The notes under the pieces: generated by a model
The model's database searches: none
What the model saw: the letters and a program-made list of their open reading frames with translations, nothing else
Told to the model about the DNA's origin: nothing
Translations under genes and position numbers: made by a program
NCBI RefSeq assembly: GCF_010731795.1
Contig: NZ_AP022591.1
Span: forward strand, 3,224,001 to 3,288,000
Source of the DNA: Mycolicibacterium celeriflavum
GTDB taxonomy: Bacteria > Actinomycetota > Actinomycetes > Mycobacteriales > Mycobacteriaceae
Reading direction: 5' to 3'
DNA length: 64,000 bases
In this document: in pieces, positions 9,172 to 18,109 of the stretch
Numbering within the stretch: the first letter of the stretch is position 1
Layout of the letters: every line of letters starts with the position of its first letter

Positions 9172-9585
9172 TCAGCCGATGGCGTCGGCCGACGGCCAGG
9201 CACGCGCCAACCGCTGGTCCGTGGTGAGTAACACCAGATCTGCAGTGTCGGCGAGTTCGACGTAGAGGGCATCAGTAAGGCGCAGGACGTCGCGGCGCCC
9301 CCAAGCTCCAGCAAGCAGCGGTGATAGATCGTGCCGAGTCACCGGGGCCTGCCGCAGCTCGTCAAGCGCGGCCTCGACCTGAACGTCGGTGAGTACGCCA
9401 GCGCGGTGCATACGCCCCAGTGCCGATAACACCTCGGCGTCAAAGTGGGCCGGCGCGTGCATCACCGTGCCGGCCAATCGTGCGCGTACCGCCGCGAACC
9501 GATCGTGCGTACGAGCAAGTAGATCCACCATGGCGCTGGCATCGATGACCACGCGCTCCGATGGCGATGTGGAGGGCGTGCTCAC
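9172..9585 (-). CDS. vapC: VapC-type PIN-domain ribonuclease toxin
   Basis: PIN-domain toxin, 137 aa. The four acidic residues that bind the catalytic metal are visible: Asp15 (VIDASAMVD), Glu51 (FDAEVLSAL), Asp105 (LTDALYVELA) and Asp123 (TTDQRLA). The start is GTG, overlapping the antitoxin stop by four bases (GTGA), the usual coupled arrangement. VapC toxins cleave tRNA or rRNA. The set of acidic residues is complete, so the toxin is probably functional. Its target cannot be read from the sequence. Confidence 0.92.
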   Translation of the reverse strand: MSTPSTSPSERVVIDASAMVDLLARTHDRFAAVRARLAGTVMHAPAHFDAEVLSALGRMHRAGVLTDVQVEAALDELRQAPVTRHDLSPLLAGAWGRRDVLRLTDALYVELADTADLVLLTTDQRLARAWPSADAIG

Positions 9586-9800
9586 GTTCCGAACTCATCG
9601 CGGGCGGCATCGATCGCCTCCAGCACGTCGTCATGCCGGGCGTCTGTGCTTCTGGCCTCCAGCCCATCGAGCCAGGCGTCGGTTGCAGAATTCTCCAATT
9701 CGGCCCGGATCGCGGCCTGAGTCAGCGCCGAGACGTTCAGGCCCCGCGCCCTGGCGCACTCTGCCAAATCGTCCGGAACATATACGTTCAACCGAGCCAT
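9582..9800 (-). CDS. vapB: VapB-type ribbon-helix-helix antitoxin
   Basis: Antitoxin of 72 aa. The N-terminal MARLNVYVPDDLAECARARG is a typical ribbon-helix-helix DNA-binding strand and helix. The C-terminal tail (DAWLDGLEARSTDARHDDVL and beyond) is the likely toxin-binding part. The longer frame that continues upstream of 9800 is not supported, because the conserved RHH begins exactly at the ATG at 9800. It precedes vapC and overlaps it by four bases. VapB normally represses its own promoter, so the operator should lie just above 9800, where the short repeat ACACTA-ATGTACACA-like sequence is seen. Confidence 0.88.
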   Translation of the reverse strand: MARLNVYVPDDLAECARARGLNVSALTQAAIRAELENSATDAWLDGLEARSTDARHDDVLEAIDAARDEFGT

Positions 9801-9868
9801 ACACACTAATGTACACACAGTGTGGGCACGGGCTGCCGAGATCCCACGGCCCGACGGCCGGGTATTTG

Positions 9869-10942
9869 CTAGCCGTGCGCCCCGGTCGTGACCACGAGGC
9901 GGCCGGTGGTCGCGCGCGCTTGCATGCGCTCCAGGGCGGCCGGTAAATCTGCCCACGACACCTCGGCGCCGACGACGGTCCGGATCGTCCCGGTACGAAT
10001 CATCTCGAGGATCTTGGTATGGGCTTCGAGTCCGTCCGAGCGCGCCGGCCAGTTGAAACCCAGGGTGCGACGGACGGCGAGCGGATCGGTGACGTAGACC
10101 AAACACACGCCGCACACGTCGAAATTGCCGTATGCGATCGGCCGCGGCGAGAGGTAGTCACCGTCTTCCAACGCGATGTCCTCGGCGAAGCCTGCCATCA
10201 GATGGCGTCCGTTGAGCCCCATACACCGGAACGTCTGCACGGTCACGTCACCACCCACGGCATCGAAGGCGACGTCCACGCCACGGCCGTAGGTCAACTC
10301 CATGACCTCGTCGACCCAATCGCCGCGCCGATAGTTGATGGCGTGGTCGGCGCCGAGTTCCATGCAGAAGGCCACCTTCTCGTCACTACCGGCCGTCGCG
10401 ATCACCCGGGCCCCCAGCGCTTTGCCGAGAACCAAAGCGCCGGAGCCGGTTCCGCCGGCTGCAGCGTGCACCAACAAAGTCTCACCGGCCTGCAGTCGGC
10501 CCCGTTCCTTCAGCGCGAACCAGCCCAGATGGAACGGATAGTGCAGCGCCGCGCCGTCGATGTCGCTGATCCAGTCGGGCAGTTCCAGAGCGGTCGCCGC
10601 GTCGACGATTGCGTAGGAGGCATAGCCGCCGAACGCCATCACCGGAATGCCGACGATGCGGCGACCGACAAGATGCTCGGCGCCCAGGCCCGCACTTTCG
10701 ACGACTCCGACCGTCTCCATACCCGGTACGAACGGTGCCTGCAGGGGCAGCGTCGAGTAGCGCCCTCGGATGATGTCGATGTCGTTGAAGTTCAAGCAGA
10801 AGGCCCGAACGGCGACGCGGATTTCATTCGGTCCGGGAGGCGGCACGTCCACCGTCTGCTGCTCGAGCACCTTGGCCGGGTCACCCAAGCTCGTGGCGAC
10901 CCATGCCGTCGCGGAGATCGGTTGGGGTGTGGTTTGATTCAT
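9869..10942 (-). CDS. MDR-family quinone oxidoreductase-like protein
   Basis: Zinc-independent medium-chain dehydrogenase/reductase, 357 aa, resembling NADPH:quinone oxidoreductases. The N-terminal GroES-like domain contains PGMETVGVVESAGLGAE. The Rossmann domain contains LVHAAAGGTGSGALVLGKALG and ELGADHAINYRRGDW. The start is placed at ATG 10942, not the GTG-type start at 10960, because GGAGGAACC sits directly before it. It is the last gene of the operon TetR - DUF1214 - sulfotransferase - oxidoreductase and begins 14 bases after the sulfotransferase. The substrate is unknown. Confidence 0.85.
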   Translation of the reverse strand: MNQTTPQPISATAWVATSLGDPAKVLEQQTVDVPPPGPNEIRVAVRAFCLNFNDIDIIRGRYSTLPLQAPFVPGMETVGVVESAGLGAEHLVGRRIVGIPVMAFGGYASYAIVDAATALELPDWISDIDGAALHYPFHLGWFALKERGRLQAGETLLVHAAAGGTGSGALVLGKALGARVIATAGSDEKVAFCMELGADHAINYRRGDWVDEVMELTYGRGVDVAFDAVGGDVTVQTFRCMGLNGRHLMAGFAEDIALEDGDYLSPRPIAYGNFDVCGVCLVYVTDPLAVRRTLGFNWPARSDGLEAHTKILEMIRTGTIRTVVGAEVSWADLPAALERMQARATTGRLVVTTGAHG

Positions 10943-10956
10943 GGTTCCTCCAGGCT

Positions 10957-12207
10957 TCAATTGCTGACAAACCGGTCGCGGTAGGCGCGAAGTCGCGTAT
11001 TGACATCGTCGATGTCCAACCCGAGGTCGGCGGGCTGGTAGAGCACGCCGCCATAGCGGCCGCGCGGGTGGTCGGTCCGGAACTGCGCCATTGCAGCGCG
11101 CGAGTCCGCATCGAGCGGCTGATCGGCGAGTTCGTAGATCGCCGCGATGGTGCCTTCTTCGTCGGCCATGAAGTCCTCGAACCGCACGTCGACCGATTGT
11201 TCGGCGGGCAGTGCGTCGCGGTCACGCACACAGCCGTTGAGCAGGTCCTCGGCGCGCTCGAGCCAGTAGCGAGAAATGATCCGCGGATCCGGACGAGCAC
11301 AGGACATGCGCGCCGCATAGCTGACCATGGTCGCCATCGACTGCGTCACCTCGACCGGATCCCGATGCGTCACAACGAAGACGGCATCCGGAAAGGTGGA
11401 GACCAGCGCCGGGAACTGCTCGAGATACTGCGGTGACTTCAGCACCCACCGGGATCCGCCGCGCAGCCACTGCAACGCCTGCAGGCTGCGTTTCAGGTAC
11501 GCATACGATGGTGCCTGGTCGTTCGCCTTGTAGTGCGCCGCGAAACTCGGCACGTGGTAAGTGGTTTCGAACAGCATGCCCGAGACGTCGTTCGCCAGGA
11601 GCTGGATCTCCTCGTGCGCATGGTCGACCGTCATGTCATGCATCCGCTTGAACTCAGGCATCGACGTGTTCACCAGTTCCAGGCCGGCCGCGCACCGCTC
11701 CCGCCGGGGTTGCGGACCGTGTTCATCCGGCGCCGGGAACGGCTCGAGGCTTTCCCAGTACGGCAGATAGCGGATCGCGGGGTCGGCGGCGATCAGGTTG
11801 TGCAGGTGCGTCGTTCCGGTGCGGGGAAGTCCGCAGATGATGATCGGCCGCTCGATTCCGATTTCCTCGATCTCCGGGTGCTCGGTGATCAACGCCGCCA
11901 ACCGAAGCCGGTTGACCAGGTTGCCCACCAACTGCTCGAACACGATGGCGGTGCCGGTGTCGGAAAGCCCGGCCTCCTCGACGAGCGCGCCGCACAGCAC
12001 GTCGAGGCGTTCCCGAAACCCCGGGTCACCCCAGTCGTCCAAGCCGGTGCGTTCGGTCGCCGTCGCCAGCAACACCTGCGGTGTCAGTTCCAGCGTTGCA
12101 CCGTAGGCGGCCAACGCTTCTCGCATCGGCTGCGCCTCGGGCGGATACACCGGATCGGCCAGGTCCGTCAGCCTGATCGACGCCGGCCGCGTCACTCCGT
12201 CGATCAC
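10957..12207 (-). CDS. Sulfotransferase-family protein
   Basis: PAPS-dependent sulfotransferase fold, about 416 aa, of the long mycobacterial/actinobacterial type. The phosphosulfate-binding loop reads IIICGLPRTGTTHLHNLI. A second cofactor region, VVTHRDPVEVTQSMATM, supplies the conserved Arg/Ser for the 3'-phosphate. The GTG at 12207 is preferred because it overlaps the previous stop as GTGA; a GTG at 12240 would add 11 residues inside the upstream gene. It probably sulfates a hydroxylated lipid or xenobiotic, though many members of this long family have no known substrate. Its partners are a DUF1214 protein and an oxidoreductase. Confidence 0.8.
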   Translation of the reverse strand: MIDGVTRPASIRLTDLADPVYPPEAQPMREALAAYGATLELTPQVLLATATERTGLDDWGDPGFRERLDVLCGALVEEAGLSDTGTAIVFEQLVGNLVNRLRLAALITEHPEIEEIGIERPIIICGLPRTGTTHLHNLIAADPAIRYLPYWESLEPFPAPDEHGPQPRRERCAAGLELVNTSMPEFKRMHDMTVDHAHEEIQLLANDVSGMLFETTYHVPSFAAHYKANDQAPSYAYLKRSLQALQWLRGGSRWVLKSPQYLEQFPALVSTFPDAVFVVTHRDPVEVTQSMATMVSYAARMSCARPDPRIISRYWLERAEDLLNGCVRDRDALPAEQSVDVRFEDFMADEEGTIAAIYELADQPLDADSRAAMAQFRTDHPRGRYGGVLYQPADLGLDIDDVNTRLRAYRDRFVSN

Positions 12208-13289
12208 GAACAGAACTCCGCGACATCCATTACGCAACACCGTGGATGGGCGGGAGTTTCCTCCGGCAGGAACCAGCGCAGCCAGATCAGGCCCTTGGAC
12301 CTACCGGCGGTCGAGACCCAGTTCGGGTGTCCCGGATCCTGATCGCTGATCACGATCCGCCACGAACCGTCGTCCTCATAGCTGACCTGGGCGCCGTTGA
12401 TGGTGACCCGCTCGTGCGTGTAGTCGTAGGTGTGCAGGAAGGGGTTCCACAGGCAGAGATTCCAGAACGCACAGTCCGGCGAGGTGCCCTCGACGACCAG
12501 TGCCTGGTGCGGTTCGAGTTGGTAGGCGCCCATGGCGTATGCGGCGTCGCCGGCCGCCCACCCGTAGGTCTGGCTGGGCACCGGGAACGGCTCGTGAATC
12601 TCGTTGGGCGGCTGCACTCGAACGGGCAGCATCTTGCACTGCTCGTTGAGCCACGTCCGGGCCGCGCGCAGCCGGCGGGTCAGGTCCGCACGGTCGTCGT
12701 GCCGACGCGCCGGCGGATCGACCGCCTCGATCTTCCATACCGGGCGCCGCCCGTCCTCGGGCGCTTCCATGTAGTCGCGGGTGAGGGCGAAAACCGCGTC
12801 GGGCTCGAGTTTGAGCCACGCGCCGGCCTCGGGTGGTGTGGCGCTGAGGGTGAACTCGAAGTTGCCGTCGGCGTCGAACTCCAAGGCCCGGTCATTGATG
12901 GTGCCGACGATCCGGTCGCTGTATCGCCCGTCGTCGGGGCCGCCGTAGACCGTCATGGACAGATAAACGGCGTCGCCGCGGTTGCCGGTGACGCGATATC
13001 GGCGGTCGGGATCAATGGGCGAAAGTTGGTAGAAGGCATCGGAATTGTCGCCACCCCACTTCAGGTAAGGGCTGATGACGTCGACCAGGATGGGTTTGTC
13101 TTTGTCGCCCCAGACGTAGGCGTCCACGGCGACGCGCAACAGGCTGAAGGCCAGTCGGTAGCCGTCGAGGATGTCCGGCTCATCCAGCGGCGGATCGGCG
13201 TCGCGCACCCGCCGTTCGACGGCGCGGACCTCGTCGAGCAAGTCAGTGAATGCTGCCGAAAGGTCGTCGGCCGGTTGCACATCGGTCAC
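12204..13289 (-). CDS. DUF1214-like protein
   Basis: Protein of 361 aa with no signal peptide. The region around GNRGDAVYLSMTVYGG, RIVGTINDRAL and LTRDYMEAPED, and the later WNLCLWNPFLHTYDYTHERVT and DGSWRIVISDQDPGHPNWV, match the all-beta DUF1214 pattern. Function is unknown in the family, although DUF1214/DUF1254 genes often accompany lipid or terpenoid catabolism. It overlaps the TetR gene upstream and the sulfotransferase downstream by four bases each, so it is fully embedded in the operon. Confidence 0.65.
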   Translation of the reverse strand: MTDVQPADDLSAAFTDLLDEVRAVERRVRDADPPLDEPDILDGYRLAFSLLRVAVDAYVWGDKDKPILVDVISPYLKWGGDNSDAFYQLSPIDPDRRYRVTGNRGDAVYLSMTVYGGPDDGRYSDRIVGTINDRALEFDADGNFEFTLSATPPEAGAWLKLEPDAVFALTRDYMEAPEDGRRPVWKIEAVDPPARRHDDRADLTRRLRAARTWLNEQCKMLPVRVQPPNEIHEPFPVPSQTYGWAAGDAAYAMGAYQLEPHQALVVEGTSPDCAFWNLCLWNPFLHTYDYTHERVTINGAQVSYEDDGSWRIVISDQDPGHPNWVSTAGRSKGLIWLRWFLPEETPAHPRCCVMDVAEFCS

Positions 13290-13891
13290 GGGTTCTCCTC
13301 ATTCGTGGTTCCGGCTCCCTGCATGACCAGGGAGCAGAGTCTGCCGACGACGTCGTCGCTGTCGTCGCGCTGCAGCACCTGCGCGGCGTAGAACGTGGTG
13401 CCGACCAGGAGGTCGTAGATCATCTCGACGTCGAGGTCTGGCCGGACCAGTCCCTGCTCGATGCCTGAGCGCACCAAGGCCGCGAAGTCGAGACGGGTCT
13501 GCTCATCGAGAAGTTGCTGCGTCCTGATCACGAGCGCAGGATCGCGGTGGCGGTCGGCCAGGATGCCCATGGTGGCGCTGGCTACCACGGGTTCACTCCA
13601 AAACCTGAATACGCCCTCAACGAATAGCCTTAGGTCTGAATGGAATTCACCCGAGCCCGCCAATACCTCGGCGCTGTCCGCGGGACCGAACACGGCATCG
13701 AAAACGACATGGGTCTTCGATGGCCAGCGCCGATACACCGTCGGTCGGCTGACGTCGGCTTCCCGGGCGATCGACTCGATGGTCACCTGGTCATAACCGT
13801 CGCGCGCCAACAGTCGACGCGTGGCCGCCATGATGGCCTCCTGTGTGCGCGGGTCGCGTGGACGACCGCGGACAGGTTCCGCCGTCGTCAC
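13286..13891 (-). CDS. TetR-family regulator heading the sulfotransferase operon
   Basis: TetR repressor of 201 aa, GTG start. The helix-turn-helix is at about residues 28-55, with IAREADVSRPTVYRRWPSK. It is followed by a TetR C-terminal domain of the AcrR/BetI-like helical type. It is the first gene of a four-gene overlapping operon and divergent from an MFS transporter. A 22-bp palindrome lies 42 bases upstream of its start, inside the shared intergenic region, so it probably represses both transcripts and is released by the transported compound. Confidence 0.88.
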   Translation of the reverse strand: MTTAEPVRGRPRDPRTQEAIMAATRRLLARDGYDQVTIESIAREADVSRPTVYRRWPSKTHVVFDAVFGPADSAEVLAGSGEFHSDLRLFVEGVFRFWSEPVVASATMGILADRHRDPALVIRTQQLLDEQTRLDFAALVRSGIEQGLVRPDLDVEMIYDLLVGTTFYAAQVLQRDDSDDVVGRLCSLVMQGAGTTNEENP

Positions 13892-13932
13892 CGACGACGC
13901 CCGGTCATTGTGAGTCGCCGCATGAGCATTAT

Positions 13933-13954
13933 CTTTACACTACGTAACGTAAAG
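13933..13954. promoter_or_regulatory. 22-bp palindromic operator between TetR operon and MFS gene
   Basis: CTTTACACTACGTAACGTAAAG is a two-fold symmetric site in which 9 of 11 pairs match, centred at 13943/13944. It lies between the divergent TetR start (13891) and MFS start (14033). The sequence is AT-rich relative to its surroundings, as expected for overlapping promoters. Size and symmetry fit a TetR-family operator. Confidence 0.65.
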
Positions 13955-14032
13955 ACGTCAATGGGTTTGGTCCCGCTGTCCGAGTTCTCCGACTGGCTGC
14001 GCAAGCGCGACGACGACGTCAAGGTGGTAGTC

Positions 14033-15448
14033 ATGGCACAGGGTTTCTCCAGTGCACCGGGGACCGAGGGCCCGCTCGCGGAGGTGCCCGCCGCGGGGCT
14101 GCGAAAGATTTGGACTTGGGCGATCCTCATCGCGGTCGGCGGCTTCCTGTTCGGCTTCGACACCGGAGTCATCTCCGGCGCGCTGCTGTTCGTCAAGACC
14201 GACTTCGCGCTCAACGCGTTCGAGCAAGGCAGCGTCGTGAGTGTCCTTCTGTTGGGCGCGATGGCCGGCGCGCTGAGTTCGGGGCGCATCGCCGATCGGA
14301 TCGGCCGCAAAAGGATCTTCGGGCTGCAGGGCGGGGTCTTCCTGCTCGGCACTGCGATCGCAGCCTTTTCGACCGGCTACTGGACACTGCTCGCCGGCCG
14401 GTTGGTGCTCGGCCTCGCGGTGGGGGCCGCCTCGGCAACCGTTCCGGTCTACCTGTCCGAAATCGCGCCGTCAGAGGTTCGGGGCCGGATGCTCACCCTC
14501 AACCAGCTGATGATCACGATCGGAATCGTGGTCGCCTATCTGGTCAACGTGGTGTTCTCCAGCGCTGCAAATTGGCGCGCGATGATCGGCTTCGGTGCGG
14601 TCCCCGCCTTGGTGATGGTGGTCGCCGCGATGTGGGTGCTGCCTGAATCGCCGCAGTGGCTGTTGACCCACGGCCGCGCCGACCAAGCCCGCCGGTTGAT
14701 CGCGTCGGTCACCAACGAAGCGACCGCGGATCTATTGCTGCAGCGACGTCAACAGCGTCTGGGGCAAGCCCCCGATGAACAGGACGACGATCGGGACGCC
14801 AGCGGATGGCGTGCGCTTCTGGCCTCGCGGGTCCGTCCGGCGCTCGTGGTCGGGCTCACGCTTGCTGCCATCCAGCAGTTCGGTGGGATCAACACGATCA
14901 TCTACTACGCGCCGACCATCATTTCGCAGTCGGGGCTGACCGCGTCGAACGCCATCGTCTATTCGGTGGCCATCGGCGTCATCAACCTGGTCATGACGCT
15001 CGTCGCGATTCGTCTGATCGACCGGCTGGGACGCCGCCCCCTGTTGATCGTCTCGCTGGCCGGCATGACCGTCATGCTCGCGTTGCTCGGGCTGTCGTTC
15101 GTCGCGGGAATGAGTGCCGAGCTGTCGCTGGTATTCATGGTTGTCTACATCGCCGCCTTCGCGGCGGGCTTGGGCCCGATCTTCTGGGTGCTGGTGGGCG
15201 AGCTCTTCCCACCACGGGTACGGGCATCGGGCTCGAGCGCGGCGACCGCGGTGAACTGGACGTCGAACTTCGTCGTCAGCCTCGTCTTCCTCACCGTGGT
15301 GAACGCGATCGGCCAGGGCCAGACGTTTTGGCTCTTCGGATGCATTTGCGCGTTCGGCCTGTGGTTCGTCGCGCGCTACGTACCCGAGACCAAGAACCGC
15401 GAGTACGACCAAGTCGACGGTGACCTGCAACACCGATTTGGGCGTTGA
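14033..15448 (+). CDS. MFS sugar-porter family transporter
   Basis: Twelve-helix major facilitator of the sugar porter subfamily, 471 aa. Signatures are FGFDTGVISGALLF in helix 1, GRIADRIGRKR in loop 2-3, PESPQWLL before the central loop, QQFGGINTIIYYAPTI in helix 7, RLIDRLGRRPLL, and VPETKN at the C-terminus. The start is ATG 14033 preceded by AAGGTGG; in-frame ATGs at 13922 and 13961 lie at or in the operator and lack such a site. It is a proton-coupled sugar or polyol importer by homology, although its regulation alongside sulfotransferase genes makes another substrate possible. Confidence 0.9.
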   Translation: MAQGFSSAPGTEGPLAEVPAAGLRKIWTWAILIAVGGFLFGFDTGVISGALLFVKTDFALNAFEQGSVVSVLLLGAMAGALSSGRIADRIGRKRIFGLQGGVFLLGTAIAAFSTGYWTLLAGRLVLGLAVGAASATVPVYLSEIAPSEVRGRMLTLNQLMITIGIVVAYLVNVVFSSAANWRAMIGFGAVPALVMVVAAMWVLPESPQWLLTHGRADQARRLIASVTNEATADLLLQRRQQRLGQAPDEQDDDRDASGWRALLASRVRPALVVGLTLAAIQQFGGINTIIYYAPTIISQSGLTASNAIVYSVAIGVINLVMTLVAIRLIDRLGRRPLLIVSLAGMTVMLALLGLSFVAGMSAELSLVFMVVYIAAFAAGLGPIFWVLVGELFPPRVRASGSSAATAVNWTSNFVVSLVFLTVVNAIGQGQTFWLFGCICAFGLWFVARYVPETKNREYDQVDGDLQHRFGR

Positions 15449-15458
15449 CCAGAGCCAC

Positions 15459-16103
15459 TCAGGTGGCGGTCAGGCCCAGCAGCGGCGGGACGAGATAGCG
15501 GCGCGCGAAGGCCCGCGCAGCATCGTCGTCGCCGAGTGCGATGTTCTGCGACGGAGTCAGCAAGAACGACAAGATGATCCGCACCGTCACCTCCGAGACT
15601 TCGAGCAGTTCAAGCTGCGTGCGGTCGTCGTCGGGCAGTTCCACCGACAGCTGGTAAGCGAGGAACGATGACGCCGTCTGAACGACGCCGTCGCCTTCGA
15701 CGGTCAAGAACGGCAGCACGGTTTCGGGTTCGGTGGCCAGTATCCGCTGCAGCAAGGTGTGCTGGCGCAGTGTGTTGAGGGTGAAGACGAACCCCTCGAC
15801 GAGCTTGTCTTCCTTCCCGGAATAGCGGGCCGCCTCGTCGCGCAGGTCGGCAAGGAACCGCTCGAGCTCGCGCAGCAGGACGGCCTCGATGATGTCGTCC
15901 TTGCTGGGGAAGTGCCGGTAGATGGTGACCCGGGCGAGTCGGGAACGCCGGGTGATGTCTTCTACGGTCGAGCGGTTGATGCCGAACAGCTCGAACTGTT
16001 TCAACGCGGCGTCGAGGATGCGTTCGCCGGTGCCCTCCACTGCCGGCGAACCGAACCGCTGCACGGCTTTCGCGAGCAAACCCGTGTGTTTCACGGCCCG
16101 CAC
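15459..16103 (-). CDS. TetR-family regulator divergent from the esterase-oxygenase operon
   Basis: TetR-type repressor of 214 aa. The DNA-binding segment is INRSTVEDITRRSRLARVTIYRHF, preceded by an unusual 25-residue N-terminal extension. The long C-terminal domain contains LNTLRQHTLLQRILATEPE, typical of mycobacterial TetR regulators of lipid genes. Only 44 bases separate it from the divergent esterase gene, so the regulator almost certainly controls the esterase - di-iron - monooxygenase - acyl-CoA dehydrogenase operon. I could not pick out a clean palindrome in that gap. It is convergent with the MFS gene, with 10 bases between the stops. Confidence 0.87.
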   Translation of the reverse strand: MRAVKHTGLLAKAVQRFGSPAVEGTGERILDAALKQFELFGINRSTVEDITRRSRLARVTIYRHFPSKDDIIEAVLLRELERFLADLRDEAARYSGKEDKLVEGFVFTLNTLRQHTLLQRILATEPETVLPFLTVEGDGVVQTASSFLAYQLSVELPDDDRTQLELLEVSEVTVRIILSFLLTPSQNIALGDDDAARAFARRYLVPPLLGLTAT

Positions 16104-16147
16104 CTCCCCCTTGAAACAAACACACTCAATATGTACCTTCGTTCTTC

Positions 16148-17155
16148 ATGGAACGCAATGGGGCTTCCAAAGTTCCTGTCCCAACGACGGCCCGGGCAGT
16201 TGCCGTGCCGAGCCCCGCCAGCAGGGCATTGTTCGCGCTGAGCTCGGCGGTGATGCGCCCCGTCACTGCACTGCTGCCGTCCAACGCGCTCGGGGTCTGC
16301 GGACTCGATGCCATCCTGCGGATCTTCCTCGCCGCGACCTCCGCACCCCGCCGGGGACTGACGATCGCGCCGGTCGACACCGTGTTCGGCGACCGGCGCG
16401 TCCGCGGTGAGTGGGTGTGCGCTCCGGGCGTCGACCCTGACGGAGCGGCGGTGCTCTACATCCACGGCGGCGCCTTCGTCGCGTGTTCACCCCGAACCCA
16501 CCGAGGCCTGATCGGCGAGCTCTCGGCGTCGTCGGGTCGCCCGGTGTTCGCCGTCGAGTACCGCAAGGCGCCGCGTCACCGCTTCCCGTGCGCAGCCGAC
16601 GACGCCCTGGCCGCCTACGAATGGCTGACGTCGGCCGGGCGGGCCGTCGCGGTCGCGGGCGACTCGGCCGGTGGTCAGCTGGCGGTGGCCACGACGTTGG
16701 CCGCGCGCCGCCACGGCCTGCCGGATCCGGCGGCGGTGCTGCTGTACTCACCGGCGTTGGATCTCACCGGCGCGTTGGCTCTCGCGCTGGACGGGCGACG
16801 ACGCGACGCGTTCGCGCCGGCGCGACGCGTGGCACCGACCTTCGCCCTCTACGTCGGCGACGCCGACCCGTGCGAGGAACTGCTGTCGGTGCTTGACGCC
16901 GACGTTGCCGGCTTTCCGCCGACGATGATTCACGTCGGCAGCACCGAGATGTTGCTCGACGACTCACGTCGCCTCGCACAATGCCTCCGCGACGCCGGCG
17001 TGGCCGTAGACCTGCACGTCGCGCGGGGGCAGATCCACGTCTTTCCCGCGATGTTCCGCTTTGTTCCCGAGGCACGCACCGCGATCCGGCACAGCGGCAC
17101 GTTCCTCGCCGACCATCTTGCGCCCGGGGCGGCCCGAGCGCCATTTTCAGCCTGA
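16148..17155 (+). CDS. HSL-family alpha/beta hydrolase (LipR-like esterase)
   Basis: Carboxylesterase of the hormone-sensitive lipase group, 335 aa. The oxyanion-hole motif is VLYIHGGAFVACSP, the nucleophile elbow is AVAGDSAGGQLA, and the catalytic His is likely in GQIHVFPAM near the C-terminus. It is the first gene of a four-gene operon (esterase, di-iron protein, Baeyer-Villiger-type monooxygenase, acyl-CoA dehydrogenase). An esterase beside a Baeyer-Villiger oxygenase is what is needed to cut the ester that the oxygenase makes from a ketone. The arrangement recalls lipR next to the mymA monooxygenase in M. tuberculosis. Confidence 0.88.
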   Translation: MERNGASKVPVPTTARAVAVPSPASRALFALSSAVMRPVTALLPSNALGVCGLDAILRIFLAATSAPRRGLTIAPVDTVFGDRRVRGEWVCAPGVDPDGAAVLYIHGGAFVACSPRTHRGLIGELSASSGRPVFAVEYRKAPRHRFPCAADDALAAYEWLTSAGRAVAVAGDSAGGQLAVATTLAARRHGLPDPAAVLLYSPALDLTGALALALDGRRRDAFAPARRVAPTFALYVGDADPCEELLSVLDADVAGFPPTMIHVGSTEMLLDDSRRLAQCLRDAGVAVDLHVARGQIHVFPAMFRFVPEARTAIRHSGTFLADHLAPGAARAPFSA

Positions 17156-17182
17156 AAAGACCACGACCGCAAGGAGTTCGCC

Positions 17183-18109
17183 ATGGCCATGGACCTGCCC
17201 GAGATGCTGGCCAAGATCAAGGACCGTCAGTGGGCACTCGGCGACATCGACTGGGACGCCCCCGGCGCCGAACTGATCACCGACGAGCAGCGCCCGAAAC
17301 TCAAGGAATTCATGTCGGATCTGGTGTGGATCGAGCAGGTTGGTGCCCGCGGGTTCGCCGCGCTTGCGCTGAAGGCGCCCGACGACACCCTTGCCGAGAT
17401 CTACCGGTATTTCCACGCCGAAGAGCAGCGCCACGCCAACGCCGAACTGGCCCTGATGCGCCGGTGGGGCATGCTCTCCGAAGACGAGATCCCCGAACCG
17501 AACATCAACATCCGCCTCGCGATCGACTGGCTCGACACCTACGCCGACAAGGCATCGCTGAGCATGCTCGGCACAATCATCCCGATGCTCGAGGTTGCAC
17601 TGGACGGAGCTCTACTCAAATTTCTGCTCGACGAGGTCCAGGACCCCGTGTGCCACCAAGCATTCAAGCTGATCAACGCCGACGAATCCCGGCACCTCGC
17701 AGTCGATTTCCACGCTTTGGAGTTGCTCGGCAACGCACCTGCCCGCAAGCTGCTGATCAACACCGTCGGCGCCGTGGCCAGCCCGGCCTTCCTGGTCGGC
17801 GTTCTCATCTACACCCCGTTGCTGTCGAAGATGCGTGACAACGTGGTCGCAATGGGACTCAAAGAGGAGAGCCTGTTCGCGGCCATCAAGCGGTTCTCCA
17901 ACGTGGGTGACCGCAGCGAGTACACCAGCCGAAACCCCATGTACCGCATCGTGCGGGGCCACGGAAACCTGGTCGTCGAGAGCAACGTGCGGTTCCGACG
18001 GTTCGTCGCAGATCCGTTGATCGCGCTGTCGGCTCGCTATCCGAAGCGGATGCTGCGACCGGTGCCGTCCTGGATCCGCGAACTCACCCCCGAACCGGTG
18101 GCGTCATGA
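17183..18109 (+). CDS. Ferritin-like di-iron oxygenase
   Basis: Helical protein of 308 aa with the ligand set of a carboxylate-bridged di-iron centre: Glu51, then E81-Q-R-H84, then Glu137, then E168-S-R-H171, with His177 as a possible extra ligand. Spacing fits the ferritin-like/AurF-like oxygenase group more than the soluble methane monooxygenase group. It starts 27 bases after the esterase and overlaps the monooxygenase start by four bases (ATGA). By context it may introduce oxygen into a lipid or hydrocarbon ahead of the flavin enzyme. Automated annotation may call it a reductase; the ligand pattern argues for a di-iron protein. Confidence 0.75.
   Translation: MAMDLPEMLAKIKDRQWALGDIDWDAPGAELITDEQRPKLKEFMSDLVWIEQVGARGFAALALKAPDDTLAEIYRYFHAEEQRHANAELALMRRWGMLSEDEIPEPNINIRLAIDWLDTYADKASLSMLGTIIPMLEVALDGALLKFLLDEVQDPVCHQAFKLINADESRHLAVDFHALELLGNAPARKLLINTVGAVASPAFLVGVLIYTPLLSKMRDNVVAMGLKEESLFAAIKRFSNVGDRSEYTSRNPMYRIVRGHGNLVVESNVRFRRFVADPLIALSARYPKRMLRPVPSWIRELTPEPVAS

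Noticed and set aside
12246..13391. Long plus-strand frame of 381 codons
   Set aside because: It is the mirror of the DUF1214 gene on the minus strand, with no recognisable domain; GC-rich codon bias creates such frames.
13640..14032. Long N-terminal extension of the MFS gene
   Set aside because: It covers the TetR gene antisense and the operator. The transporter's first helix begins after ATG 14033, which has a ribosome binding site.
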